A stretch of DNA of 64,000 nt. It comes from Pseudomonadales bacterium (lineage in GTDB: Bacteria; Pseudomonadota; Gammaproteobacteria; Pseudomonadales; Pseudohongiellaceae). The DNA lies in assembly GCA_024234395.1 (NCBI GenBank), contig JACKOH010000001.1:1383001-1447000 (forward strand). Reading direction: 5' to 3'. The notes under the pieces were generated by a model. It ran no database searches. It was not told the DNA's origin and was given only the letters and a program-made list of their open reading frames with translations. Shown one piece after another: positions 52,078-61,222 of the stretch. The first letter of the stretch is position 1, and every line of letters starts with the position of its first letter. The position numbers and the translations under genes are program-made.

Positions 52078-52387
52078 AGAGATACCTGTAGTTACAGCTG
52101 GTGATCCGGAACTGAAGTGGGTCGAACAGGGTGATGAGTGACGCTGCCTGTCACCGTACTATCGACCTGCAGAGCAAAAAGTATATCATTTTTCCGGGCC
52201 AGAAAAATGCCAATCAGGCCCAAAAAGAAACGTAGAAAGCGTAAGGATTCCGAACCAGGACGGGATCACGCGGCCAGGTTCATTTGTGCCGCAGTTTATT
52301 TTATTCTCCCAATTGGAAGAGGCGGGTCTGACAAGTCTAACCCGCACTATATGACCGACTGACTACAGGCCAAGCTGGACAGCCCTT
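52078..52387. other. Non-coding gap between the radical SAM gene and the nitroreductase
   Basis: 310 bp between divergent genes; it should hold both promoters. A 74-codon open frame at 52138 on the plus strand has no ribosome site and a run of Lys/Arg without family resemblance, so I do not call it. Nothing else is evident. Confidence 0.5.
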
Positions 52388-52945
52388 ATGGATGCGATTG
52401 ACGCACTGCATACCAGAACCTCCGTTCCCAAATTAACTGACCCTGCGCCGTCGGGAGAATGCCTCGACAACATCTGCCGGGCGGCCCTGCGTGCCGCTGA
52501 TCATGGTGTCCTGCGGCCCTGGCGCTTCCTCCTGATCGCCGGCGAGGCGCGCCTCCGGCTGGGGGAGCTGTTTGTAAAGGCGGCATTACATGAAAATTCT
52601 CAGCTCGATCCGGCGGCACAGGAACGGCTTCGCGACAAGCCGTTGCGGGCACCGCTGATCATCGTCTCCATTTCCCGCCATCAGCAGACCGCCAAGGTAC
52701 CGGTCATCGAGCAGGATTTGTCTGCTGCCGCCGCTTCCCAGAACATGCTGCTGGCGGCTCATGCCCAGGATATCGGTGCCTTCTGGCGCACCGGTGCCAT
52801 GGCCTATGACCCGATTGTGAAACGGGGTCTGGGCCTGGCGGACAATGAACATATCATCGGCTTTCTCTATCTGGGCCGTAAGGCCGGCCCCAGCCGGCGG
52901 CTGGCGGACCCCGACATCGCAGAATTCTTCAGGAACTGGCCCTGA
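52388..52945 (+). CDS. Nitroreductase family flavoprotein, YdjA-like
   Basis: A 185-aa FMN-dependent oxidoreductase of the short YdjA type. The N-terminal HTRTSVPKLTDPAPSGECL matches the family's HxRxSxxxL FMN-phosphate site; APLIIVSI, AAAASQNMLLAAHAQDIGAFWRTG and IIGFLYLG are other landmarks. Substrate is unknown. The next gene starts 4 bp after its stop, so the two are probably coupled. Confidence 0.9.
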   Translation: MDAIDALHTRTSVPKLTDPAPSGECLDNICRAALRAADHGVLRPWRFLLIAGEARLRLGELFVKAALHENSQLDPAAQERLRDKPLRAPLIIVSISRHQQTAKVPVIEQDLSAAAASQNMLLAAHAQDIGAFWRTGAMAYDPIVKRGLGLADNEHIIGFLYLGRKAGPSRRLADPDIAEFFRNWP

Positions 52946-52949
52946 CACC

Positions 52950-53345
52950 ATGAAACTGCACTGTTGGAAATGCGGCGCACTGCTCCCGGAAATGCGCTTC
53001 CCCTATTCCCGGTACGAAGAATGCAGCACCTGTAAAGCCGATCTGCACGTCTGTCGTCTGTGCCGCGAATACGATCCGGCGATTGCCAATGCCTGCCGGG
53101 AAGAGCGTGCCGAGTTTGTGCTGGACAAGGAAAAAGCCAATTTTTGCGACTATTACCGGCCCCGGCCCGGTGCCTATCAACCGGCGGACGACAGCAAGGC
53201 ACGGGAGGCCCGGGCCAGGCTGGCCGAACTGTTCGGCGAGTCGCCGCCGGATGCCAGCAGTGCCGGAGATGTCGAAGCCGGAGCACCCGAAACGGAAGCG
53301 GAACGCGCATTACGGGAACTGCGGCGCCTGTTTGGCGAGGATTGA
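52950..53345 (+). CDS. Small multi-cysteine zinc-ribbon-like protein
   Basis: A 131-aa protein whose first 75 residues contain CWKC, CSTC, CRLC and three further cysteines, a likely pair of zinc ribbons. The rest is Ala/Glu-rich and helical. No catalytic motif is seen. The ATG at 52950 is 4 bp after the nitroreductase stop. Unknown function; a structural or RNA/DNA-contact role is possible. Confidence 0.72.
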   Translation: MKLHCWKCGALLPEMRFPYSRYEECSTCKADLHVCRLCREYDPAIANACREERAEFVLDKEKANFCDYYRPRPGAYQPADDSKAREARARLAELFGESPPDASSAGDVEAGAPETEAERALRELRRLFGED

Positions 53346-53490
53346 TCCCACAACCTGCTCAGCCCGGCGGCTGTCCGAGCGTGCCGGTTGAACCGGCCGG
53401 ACAATCTCACTATAGTCTGGCAACCCGAGACGTCCTGCCCGTTGCAGCGCGTCGGACCCGCGCCAGGCGCCAGCAGATCGATCCGAACAA

Positions 53491-54066
53491 ATGCGAACCA
53501 CTGTCTTCTCTACCCCGCTGCTGACCCCGCTCCTGCGCCTGATCGCCATCCTGGTCCTAAGGCTGATGGGCTGGAAAGCCATCGGCAAGGAAATTTCCAA
53601 TCCGAAGCTGGTGCTGATCGGCGCGCCGCACACCAGTAACTGGGACTTTCCGCTGATGCTGCTGGTGGTTCTGAAACTGCGTCTCAAGGTGTTCTGGATG
53701 GGCAAGAATTCGTTGTTCCGGTTTCCATTCGGTGGCCTGATGCGCTGGCTGGGAGGCATTCCCATCGATCGCAGTAAATCCAACAATGTCGTGCAGCAGA
53801 TGACCGAGGAATACGCCCGGCAAACGGAACTGGTGGTGCTGATCCCCCCTGAGGGTACCCGCAGCAAGGTGGAGCGCTGGAAAACCGGGTTTTACCATAT
53901 TGCCCGGAATGCCGGGGTCCCGATTCTGCTGGGCTATGTGGATGCGCCGAAAAAGGAGGCCGGACTGGCCGATTTCTTCACTCCCAGCGATGATCTCGAA
54001 CGGGACATGCAGGCGATTCGCGACTTTTACGCCGACAAGGGCGGACTGAAGCCGGAAAACGCCTGA
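53491..54066 (+). CDS. Lysophospholipid acyltransferase family protein (PlsC-like)
   Basis: A 191-aa glycerolipid acyltransferase-type protein. The catalytic HX4D motif is HTSNWD (residues 47-52), and PPEGTRSKVERWKTGFYHIA is the acceptor motif. One hydrophobic helix precedes the active site. Short members of this kind are membrane-associated; the acyl donor and acceptor are not known. Confidence 0.88.
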   Translation: MRTTVFSTPLLTPLLRLIAILVLRLMGWKAIGKEISNPKLVLIGAPHTSNWDFPLMLLVVLKLRLKVFWMGKNSLFRFPFGGLMRWLGGIPIDRSKSNNVVQQMTEEYARQTELVVLIPPEGTRSKVERWKTGFYHIARNAGVPILLGYVDAPKKEAGLADFFTPSDDLERDMQAIRDFYADKGGLKPENA

Positions 54067-54109
54067 TCCGGGCCTGCCCATGACCGGCGCGAAACCTGCG
54101 TAGGTCGGA

Positions 54110-54889
54110 TTACCCGGCCGCGATACCAGGCTGTTTCGAGTTGCTGTTATGGTGACCGTTCAATGCCTTCAACACGAATTCAAACACCGAACTGGCAAAC
54201 TGATCGGCATTGAGCTGCATGCGCTTGAATTTCCAGCGTTTCAGATACCACTGCTGCAACAGGCCGATGCTATGCACCGCCAGCATATCCGGGTTATCAC
54301 ACTGAAACACCTGTTGTTTCATCCCGGCAGTGAAATTGTCCAGCAGAATCGACTGAGCCAGTAATTCCAGGTCCATGGCCTTTTCCTGCTGGCTGCGGGG
54401 CAGGCCTTTCACCTCCATGTAGGAAAAATAAAACCACGGATTCATGATCTCATTCATGTAGGTTTCGCCAAAGATGATTGCTTTCAGGTGACTGACCGGG
54501 TCCAGATCGTGTTTGGCCAGGCTGCCCAACACCATCCGAAGGTAGTGGCGCAGCACCGATTCGATTACCGATGCCAGTTCATCCTTGCTGTGGATATACG
54601 CGTAAAGCCCCCCCATGCTGATCCCGGTCTCGCGGCTCAGGTCGCGCAGGCTCATGGCCTGAAAGCCTTTTTCATTGCTGAGCCGGAACGTGGTGTTGAA
54701 AATATTCTCGAGATTGGCGGTTGCCACGTTCACGTTCTTGATCTGCATCTTGTCCTTGTGCATCTCGAAGACCGTTTCCCAGACCGGTGTTCCTTCCAGT
54801 TGCCAGGCTTCACGAAACGCATCCATACTGATTTCATTGGGCCAGCGCGGGGACGGCGTCGACTCGACGTTGTTCTGATTCACTTCCAT
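54110..54889 (-). CDS. TetR/AcrR-family transcriptional regulator
   Basis: A 259-aa regulator with an unusually long N-terminal extension of about 55 residues. The helix-turn-helix lies near residues 62-108 (AMSLRDLSRETGISMGGLYAYIHSKDELA). The C-terminal ligand domain has no recognised signature. It is convergent with the acyltransferase gene, so lipid-related control is one guess, without direct support. Confidence 0.9.
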   Translation of the reverse strand: MEVNQNNVESTPSPRWPNEISMDAFREAWQLEGTPVWETVFEMHKDKMQIKNVNVATANLENIFNTTFRLSNEKGFQAMSLRDLSRETGISMGGLYAYIHSKDELASVIESVLRHYLRMVLGSLAKHDLDPVSHLKAIIFGETYMNEIMNPWFYFSYMEVKGLPRSQQEKAMDLELLAQSILLDNFTAGMKQQVFQCDNPDMLAVHSIGLLQQWYLKRWKFKRMQLNADQFASSVFEFVLKALNGHHNSNSKQPGIAAG

Positions 54890-55241
54890 AACAGTAGCGG
54901 CTTATCGGGTGATTGTTTTTTGTCTTAACAGAGAGCCGCCAGGTGCACGGATTCTGAATGATTCTGAATAAAGGGCCGGAATTTTACCGCCATTGGCCCG
55001 GCCATGGTAGCAAGCATCTAACCGGCTGCTAAAGAAAGCCCTGTGGCACTTCTCACGGCTTTCGTCAGGGCTTTTGCGGTAGTGTCAGGCCACCCGGACA
55101 GCAGTATTGTTGAGCCAGAGTCCGGCCCGACAGTGTAGCGTATCGCAGGCTGACCAGACAGGCCCGAAAGGCTCTGAACACAACCTCTCAAGAAATCTGG
55201 AAAAATACTCTATCTCTTTGTTTTATCTATTAATTAATCGA
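54890..55241. other. Non-coding gap between the TetR gene and the TSUP gene
   Basis: 352 bp. It contains the TetR gene's promoter side and, at 55035-55074, the stem-loop given separately. No gene found. Confidence 0.5.
55035..55074. terminator. Possible terminator, 9-bp stem with 22-nt loop
   Basis: AAAGCCCTG / CAGGGCTTT. On the minus strand it is followed by CTTTAG, and it lies 168 bp past the TSUP stop. It could end the purU-rhodanese-TSUP transcript, but the loop is long and the U-tract weak. Confidence 0.35.
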
Positions 55242-55949
55242 TCAGAACCAGAAAGAAACGATGGCAATGGCGCCGCAGACCGAGCACAGCCCGAGCGACG
55301 AAAGTCGTAAAAAACGCGGTGATATCAGATGCCAGGTCTGTCGGGCCAGCCAGTATCCCAACAGGGTTCCCGGCAGCAGCGGCAGGGCCAGATTTATTTC
55401 CCTGAGCCCGAAGTAGCCGACCGGAGCCAGCATGGACAGAGACATCAGGCAACTGACCACGAAAAATGCCGACAGATTGGCCCGGATATAACGGGCCTCC
55501 TGATGCTGCATCAGCAGAGCCATCGGCGGCCCGCCGATGGAGGAACTGGTCCCCATGAAACCGGACATGAAACCGGCTACTGCCATGTGTCCCGGCGTGG
55601 GGGTCAATGCCACGGCTTTTAGACTCACAGCCACCGCCAGCAGCACCGTGATTCCAAGCCACAGCCCGAGCAGTTCCTGGTCTATCCAGACGATCAGCAA
55701 CGCGCCGGCCAGTGACCCCGGAATCCTGCCGATCACCGCATACTTGAGCCCCCGGAGCGAAATCGATTTGCGATGCCCCCAGGCATTGACGATCGACAGG
55801 GTGAAAGCGCTCACCGTAATGGGCGCCGGCACATAGTGGGGATCGATAAAGAACAGCACCGGCGCGGCAATAATGGCGAGTCCGAAACCGATGGAACTCT
55901 GCACATAGGAACCCAGTGTGATGGTGGCGAATGCCAGCAACAGGTTCAT
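55242..55949 (-). CDS. TSUP-family (TauE/SafE) membrane transporter
   Basis: A 235-aa membrane protein with about 7-8 helices. SYVQSSIGFGLAIIAAPVLFFID near the start and GFMSGFMGTSSSIGGPPMAL in the middle are the duplicated TSUP signature. TSUP proteins export or import sulfite, sulfonates or related anions. Its start overlaps the stop of the upstream rhodanese-like gene, so the two likely act together in sulfur metabolism. Confidence 0.88.
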   Translation of the reverse strand: MNLLLAFATITLGSYVQSSIGFGLAIIAAPVLFFIDPHYVPAPITVSAFTLSIVNAWGHRKSISLRGLKYAVIGRIPGSLAGALLIVWIDQELLGLWLGITVLLAVAVSLKAVALTPTPGHMAVAGFMSGFMGTSSSIGGPPMALLMQHQEARYIRANLSAFFVVSCLMSLSMLAPVGYFGLREINLALPLLPGTLLGYWLARQTWHLISPRFLRLSSLGLCSVCGAIAIVSFWF

Positions 55950-56311
55950 CCGCGATCCCGGTCCCGACGCGCCAGTAGCGCCTCGTAGCTGCCTTCATTG
56001 ACGACCCACTGATAGCCGAGTTCTATCAGTATATTCAGTGCCAGGCCGACGAATCCGGGGTTGCTGCCGTACAGGTGTATGGGCTGGTACAGGTCGGTCA
56101 CCAGGGTGCCAATGCGATGCGAAATCTCGCCCCGCGGAATGTTGATGGCGCCCTCGATATGCCCCTCGCGAAATTCCTGCGGCGAACGCAGGTCTATCCA
56201 GATTCCCCCGTCCTCCGGCTCCGGGTCTGCCGGTTGGGCAAACACCAGGACCGGCAGCAGACAACAACTCACCAGCAGACTCACCAACAGACCCGACCGT
56301 CCGATTCTCAT
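55946..56311 (-). CDS. Exported rhodanese-like protein lacking the active cysteine
   Basis: A 121-aa protein with an N-terminal signal (GLLVSLLVSCCLLPVLVFAQP) and one rhodanese domain: WIDLRSPQEFREGHIEGAINIP is the conserved CH2-type segment. Where active rhodaneses have a Cys at the start of the loop (YCxxGxR), this has LYGSNPGFVG. It should not transfer sulfur and may bind an anion instead. ATG at 56311 is preferred to an upstream one. It is coupled to the TSUP gene. Confidence 0.8.
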   Translation of the reverse strand: MRIGRSGLLVSLLVSCCLLPVLVFAQPADPEPEDGGIWIDLRSPQEFREGHIEGAINIPRGEISHRIGTLVTDLYQPIHLYGSNPGFVGLALNILIELGYQWVVNEGSYEALLARRDRDRG

Positions 56312-56377
56312 TCCAGGTTCTCCCGCAGCTTTCCAGTTCCCACCGGTTCTCATGCCCACCCGCAGCAGCCACACCCG

Positions 56378-57247
56378 TTATCGAAATACCACGGTACGGC
56401 TGCCATTCAGAATAATACGATGTTCACAATGCCATTTGATGGCCCTGGCGAAGGCCACGCACTCGGCATCGCGACCAATCTGCACCAGGTCGTCGACATC
56501 ACAGTTATGATCCACTTTCTCAACCACCTGTTCAATAATCGGCCCTTCATCGAGATCGGTAGTGACGTAGTGAGCGGTGGCTCCGATTACCTTGACCCCT
56601 CGCATATAGGCCTGACGGTAAGGATTGGCACCCTTGAATCCAGGCAGAAACGAATGATGAATATTGATTATCCGCCCCTGCAGGGCCTCGCACATCTGTC
56701 CGGAAAGGATCTGCATGTAGCGCGCCAGTCCGTACAGATCAACCCGCAGCGATTCAATGATCTGCACTATCTCCTGCTCCTGATCCAGCTTGTTCTCTTC
56801 ATTCACGGGCAGGTAAAAATAAGGCAGTCCATACCATTCGGTCATTTTTTCCATGTCGCGGTGGTTGGAAACCACGCCAACCACCTCGGCTGGCAATACG
56901 CCACTGCCCCACCGGTGCAGAATGTCATTGAGACAATGTGTGTGGCGCGACACGGCCAGTAATACCCGCGGTTTTACCGCCAGGTCGAAGAACGACCACT
57001 GCATCTGGAATTGCCTGGCAATAGTTTCGAAGTCCCTGTCCAGGTCCCCGGTATCCGGCAGCGAGGGCTCTCCTTCCTCGAATTCCACACGCATGAAAAA
57101 CTGATCGACTTCGCGATCTCGATGCTGTGCGGCATCGGTAATGGTGGCGCCGCGCTGAAAGAGGAAATCACTGACAGCCCGGACGATACCGTTGGCTTCC
57201 GGACAGGAGACGGTGAGAACAAAGTGCTTTCTTGGGGTTGCGGGCAT
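56378..57247 (-). CDS. purU: Formyltetrahydrofolate deformylase
   Basis: Hydrolyses 10-formyl-THF to formate and THF, tuning the C1 pool. It is 289 aa: N-terminal ACT domain (VSCPEANGIVRAVSDFLFQRGATI), then a formyltransferase-like domain with VVSNHRDME, the catalytic segment INIHHSFLPGFKGANPYRQAY and DLDEGPII. It is divergent from frmA and near folD, giving a cluster around C1 metabolism. Confidence 0.95.
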   Translation of the reverse strand: MPATPRKHFVLTVSCPEANGIVRAVSDFLFQRGATITDAAQHRDREVDQFFMRVEFEEGEPSLPDTGDLDRDFETIARQFQMQWSFFDLAVKPRVLLAVSRHTHCLNDILHRWGSGVLPAEVVGVVSNHRDMEKMTEWYGLPYFYLPVNEENKLDQEQEIVQIIESLRVDLYGLARYMQILSGQMCEALQGRIINIHHSFLPGFKGANPYRQAYMRGVKVIGATAHYVTTDLDEGPIIEQVVEKVDHNCDVDDLVQIGRDAECVAFARAIKWHCEHRIILNGSRTVVFR

Positions 57248-57433
57248 CAGCGGGTATTCCAGGAGCCAGGTTTTTCAGCAGACAGTACCCTGGCGCGGGT
57301 ACCGCAGGTCACAAAGCCGCGCAGTTTACCATCCCGGGGCGCCAAGGCATACCTGCAGACCGGCGTGCCGGTTGCCTGGGCGGAAGTCGATCTTTACAAT
57401 CCCGCTGAATTCAATAAAAAACAGGTCGCTCTC

Positions 57434-58540
57434 ATGAAATCACGCGCAGCCGTAGCCTTTGCCGCAGGTAAACCTCTGGAAATTGTCGAAGTCGATGTCG
57501 AAGGCCCCAGGGCCGGTGAGGTTCTGGTGGAAATCAAGGCGACCGGAGTCTGTCATACCGATGCCTTCACCCTGTCCGGGGATGATCCCGAAGGCGCCTT
57601 CCCTGCCATTCTCGGCCATGAAGGGGCAGGCATCGTGGTGGAGACCGGTCCCGGAGTTAAATCGGTCAGTGTCGGGGATACGGTTATCCCCCTTTACACG
57701 CCGGAATGTCGCGAGTGTGATTTCTGCCTCAATCCCAAGACCAATCTCTGCCAATCGATCCGCTCCACCCAGGGCCAGGGCCTGATGCCGGACGGCAGCA
57801 GCCGCTTTTCCCTGGATGGCAAACCCATACTTCATTACATGGGATGCTCCACCTTTTCCAATTACACGGTGCTACCGGAAATCGCACTGGCGAAAATCCG
57901 TCCGGACATTCCCTATGACAAGGTCTGCTACATCGGCTGTGGAGTCACCACCGGGGTCGGCGCCGTCGCCCTGGACGCCAAGGTCGAACCGGGCAGCACG
58001 GTTGCCGTGTTCGGGCTGGGCGGGATCGGTCTCAATGTGGTTCAGGGAGCCCGCATGGTGGGTGCCGACCGGATTATCGGCATTGACACCAACCCGGCCA
58101 AGGCGGAACTGGGCCGGCAGTTCGGTATGACCGACTTCATCGATCCACGTGACGTCGACGACGTGACAGCAGCAGTTATCGACCTGACCAACGGCGGCGT
58201 AGACTACAGCTTTGAATGCATCGGCAATGTCAACACCATGCGTCAGGCTCTGGAGTGTTGCCACAAGGGTTGGGGCGAGTCGTATATCATCGGCGTCGCC
58301 GGTGCCGGACAGGAAATCAGCACCCGTCCCTTTCAGCTGGTAACCGGGCGGGTATGGCGCGGGACTGCCTTCGGCGGGGCCCGCGGCCGCACCGATGTAC
58401 CGAAGATCGTCGACTGGTACATGCAGGGCAAGATACAGATCGACCCCCTGATCACCCATACCATGCCTCTGGAGGAGATCAACCGCGCCTTCGATCTGAT
58501 GCACCGGGGCGAAAGCATCCGCTCTGTCATCCTGTACTAG
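57434..58540 (+). CDS. frmA: S-(hydroxymethyl)glutathione dehydrogenase (class III alcohol dehydrogenase)
   Basis: NAD-dependent zinc enzyme that oxidises the formaldehyde-glutathione adduct. It is 368 aa. CHTDAFTLSGDDPEG and HEGAGIV hold active-site zinc ligands; ECRECDFCLNPKTNLC holds structural-zinc cysteines; GLGGIGLNVVQGARMVGA is the NAD site. ATG at 57434 (MKSRAAVAF) matches the family start. No separate frmB is seen. The glyoxalase gene follows after 30 bp. Confidence 0.96.
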   Translation: MKSRAAVAFAAGKPLEIVEVDVEGPRAGEVLVEIKATGVCHTDAFTLSGDDPEGAFPAILGHEGAGIVVETGPGVKSVSVGDTVIPLYTPECRECDFCLNPKTNLCQSIRSTQGQGLMPDGSSRFSLDGKPILHYMGCSTFSNYTVLPEIALAKIRPDIPYDKVCYIGCGVTTGVGAVALDAKVEPGSTVAVFGLGGIGLNVVQGARMVGADRIIGIDTNPAKAELGRQFGMTDFIDPRDVDDVTAAVIDLTNGGVDYSFECIGNVNTMRQALECCHKGWGESYIIGVAGAGQEISTRPFQLVTGRVWRGTAFGGARGRTDVPKIVDWYMQGKIQIDPLITHTMPLEEINRAFDLMHRGESIRSVILY

Positions 58541-58570
58541 AAAATCCCGGATTAATGAGGGGGAGGATTT

Positions 58571-58990
58571 ATGAAATATTTGCATACCATGGTAAGGGTC
58601 ACTGACCTTGAACAGTCGCTGGATTTTTACTGCAATAAGCTGGGCCTGAAACAGGTACGCCGCGTGGACCATGAACAGGGCCGTTTTTCGCTGGTGTTTC
58701 TGGCCGCCGAGGGCGATGAAAATGCCCAGGTGGAATTGACCTATAACTGGGACCCCGAAGAATACTCCGGCGGCCGTAATTTCGGACACCTGGCCTACCA
58801 GGTGGAAGATATCTATGCGCTGTGCGCAAAGCTGCAGGACGCGGGCGTCACTATCAACCGACCGCCCCGCGACGGGCGCATGGCGTTTGTCCGGTCACCG
58901 GACAATATCTCGATCGAACTGCTGCAGGCAGGTGACCCACTCCCGCCTCGCGAACCCTGGACCAGCATGGCCAATACCGGCAGCTGGTGA
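58571..58990 (+). CDS. gloA: Lactoylglutathione lyase (glyoxalase I)
   Basis: Isomerises the methylglyoxal-glutathione hemithioacetal to S-lactoylglutathione. It is 139 aa. Expected metal ligands are H5, the Glu in VELTYNWD, the His in FGHLAYQVED, and the Glu in SIELLQ. GGGGGAGG precedes the ATG. It follows frmA, so two glutathione-dependent aldehyde detoxifying enzymes are linked. Confidence 0.92.
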   Translation: MKYLHTMVRVTDLEQSLDFYCNKLGLKQVRRVDHEQGRFSLVFLAAEGDENAQVELTYNWDPEEYSGGRNFGHLAYQVEDIYALCAKLQDAGVTINRPPRDGRMAFVRSPDNISIELLQAGDPLPPREPWTSMANTGSW

Positions 58991-59088
58991 CGGCGTTTTC
59001 TTGAGCCTCCCGGAGAGCTCGATTATCATAGCCGCCCTGAAATCGCACCATCCCCAGCCACAATCCAGACCCAGGGCGGCCAAGCACT

Positions 59089-59964
59089 ATGCAGATACTA
59101 GACGGCAAACAGACCTCCGAGCAGATCCGCCAGGAAATTGCCGCGCAGGTAAGGAAGATCAAGGAACAGGGCGGCAAGACACCGCATCTGGCCGCAGTAC
59201 TGGTGGGCCATGACGGCGCCAGTGAGACCTATGTGGCAAACAAGGTCAGGGACTGCGAGGAAGTCGGATTCGAGTCCACCGTCGTCAGACTGCCCGATAC
59301 CGTCAGTGAACAGGAACTGCTGGACCGGATTGCCGAGCTCAACGAAAACGACGCTATCGACGGTTTTATCGTTCAGCTGCCGGTACCCAGACATATCGAT
59401 GAACACAAGGTAACCCTGGCAATCGATCCGGCCAAAGATGTGGACGGATTCTGTCCTGCCAATGTGGGGAATATGTGCCTGGGCTTGCCAACTTATGTTT
59501 CCGCCACGCCCAACGGCATCATGGAACTGCTGTCCCGTTACGAAATCGAAACCGAGGGGAAAAACTGCGTGGTGCTGGGGCGCAGCAACATCGTCGGCAC
59601 GCCCATGGCAATCCTGCTGTCACGCAATACCGCTCCCGGCAACTGCACGGTGACCCTGCTGCATAGCCGCAGTCGTGATATCGCCGCCCACTGTCGTGCT
59701 GCCGACATTCTCATTGCGGCGATCGGCCGGCCGAACTACGTCGGTGCCGACATGGTCAAACCCGGCGCCGTGGTAATCGACGTAGGCATCACCCGGATCG
59801 CCGACGACAGTCGCAAGAGCGGCTTCCGACTGGTGGGTGACGTGGATTTCGAGGCCGTCAGTGACAAGTGCAGCTTCATCACGCCGGTACCGGGCGGAGT
59901 CGGCCCCATGACCCGCGCCTCGCTGTTGCAGAACACCCTGAAAGCCTGTCAACGTAAATCCTGA
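59089..59964 (+). CDS. folD: Bifunctional methylene-THF dehydrogenase / methenyl-THF cyclohydrolase
   Basis: Interconverts 5,10-methylene-THF and 10-formyl-THF. It is 291 aa. YVANKVRDCEEVGF has the catalytic lysine; DGFIVQLPVPRHID is the folate site; VVLGRSNIVGTPMA and TPVPGGVGPMTRASLL are the NADP-site signatures. Close to purU and frmA, together covering formaldehyde, formate and THF-bound C1 units. Confidence 0.96.
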   Translation: MQILDGKQTSEQIRQEIAAQVRKIKEQGGKTPHLAAVLVGHDGASETYVANKVRDCEEVGFESTVVRLPDTVSEQELLDRIAELNENDAIDGFIVQLPVPRHIDEHKVTLAIDPAKDVDGFCPANVGNMCLGLPTYVSATPNGIMELLSRYEIETEGKNCVVLGRSNIVGTPMAILLSRNTAPGNCTVTLLHSRSRDIAAHCRAADILIAAIGRPNYVGADMVKPGAVVIDVGITRIADDSRKSGFRLVGDVDFEAVSDKCSFITPVPGGVGPMTRASLLQNTLKACQRKS

Positions 59965-59977
59965 GGATCGCCCCGAA

Positions 59978-61174
59978 ATGTTCGAAACACTGCAAAGTCT
60001 CAATGCCGATCCGATTCTGGGCCTGATGGCGGCTTTCCGGGCCGACTGCAATCCCGCCAAAATTGATCTTGGCGTTGGCGTCTACAAGGATTCCAGGGGC
60101 CGGACTCCGGTCATGGCCGCCGTAAAGGAGGCGGAAACCCGCCTGCTGGAGACCCAGGACAGCAAGTCCTACGTGGGCCCGGCCGGCGATGCCGATTACG
60201 ATGAACTGACTGCCCGCCTGGTGCTGGGGGATGCGCTGTGCCAGCAGCTGCAGGAACGCCGTTGCACGGTCCAGGTACCGGGAGGCTGCGGTGGTCTGCG
60301 GGTGGCGGCAGAATTCATCATGAAAGCCAATCCCCGGGCCCGGATCTGGGTCAGCGATCCCACCTGGCCAAACCATGTTCCGCTGCTGGGGACGGCCGGG
60401 CTGCAGATCGAGACCTACCCCTACTACGACTACGACAATCACGTTATCCGCTTCGAAGAAATGCTTGCGGCACTGCAGTCGGCCAATGCCAATGACCTGC
60501 TGTTGCTGCACGGCTGCTGTCACAACCCCTGCGGGGCGGACCTGAGCGCAGATCAGTGGCAGGCGGTTCGCGACCTGGCTCTGGACAAGGGCCTGACCGT
60601 CTTTATCGATCTGGCCTATCAGGGCCTCGGTGACGGCCTCGAGGAGGACGTGTACGGAGTCCGCCTGCTGGCCGCATCTTTGCCTGAACTGCTGGTGGTG
60701 AGTTCCTGCTCAAAGAATTTCGGCCTCTACCGGGAGCGGGTCGGAGCCCTGACCGTGATCTGCCAGTCCGGCGCCCAGCGGGCGGCCGTCTCCAGCCAGC
60801 TGGCGTCGATTGCCCGGGGGATCTATTCGATGCCGCCGGACCATGGCGCGGCGATCGTCAGGATCATCCTGGAGGATCAGGATCTGCGGCTGAGCTGGGA
60901 TCGGGAGCTGACTGAAATGCGCGATCGAATCAACGGCCTGCGGGCGACCCTTTCCAGTCGCCTGGCGGCGGCTGGTGTCCCTGATGACTTCAGCTTTATC
61001 CGTAATGAAAAAGGCATGTTTTCGTTTCTGGGTATCGGTATTCCCCAGGTACAACGCCTGATTGGGGATTACAGTATCTACCTGGTGGATTCCAGCCGTA
61101 TCAACGTGGCTGGCATCAACGACAGCAATATCGATTACCTGGTGGACAGCCTGATCAAGGTGTTGCAACAGTAG
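59978..61174 (+). CDS. tyrB: Aromatic-amino-acid/aspartate aminotransferase
   Basis: PLP class I aminotransferase of 398 aa, similar to TyrB/AspC. GVYKDSRGRTPVM near the N-terminus, HGCCHNPCGADLS (substrate/PLP Asn) and SSCSKNFGLYRERVG, holding the Schiff-base lysine near residue 246, identify the family; the last usually reads SFAKNFGLY. Substrate preference (aromatic versus aspartate) cannot be told for sure. It is 13 bp downstream of folD. Confidence 0.9.
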   Translation: MFETLQSLNADPILGLMAAFRADCNPAKIDLGVGVYKDSRGRTPVMAAVKEAETRLLETQDSKSYVGPAGDADYDELTARLVLGDALCQQLQERRCTVQVPGGCGGLRVAAEFIMKANPRARIWVSDPTWPNHVPLLGTAGLQIETYPYYDYDNHVIRFEEMLAALQSANANDLLLLHGCCHNPCGADLSADQWQAVRDLALDKGLTVFIDLAYQGLGDGLEEDVYGVRLLAASLPELLVVSSCSKNFGLYRERVGALTVICQSGAQRAAVSSQLASIARGIYSMPPDHGAAIVRIILEDQDLRLSWDRELTEMRDRINGLRATLSSRLAAAGVPDDFSFIRNEKGMFSFLGIGIPQVQRLIGDYSIYLVDSSRINVAGINDSNIDYLVDSLIKVLQQ

Positions 61175-61222
61175 TCGCGCCACCCTCCGGCAGCGCAACG
61201 GCCACAAGTTGCTCTGCCGAGG

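Noticed and set aside
52138..52362. 74-codon frame in the gap before the nitroreductase gene
   Set aside because: Basic low-complexity segment without a start signal or family likeness.
56075..56962. 295-codon plus-strand frame over purU and the rhodanese gene
   Set aside because: Covers two recognised genes in antisense; no supporting signal.
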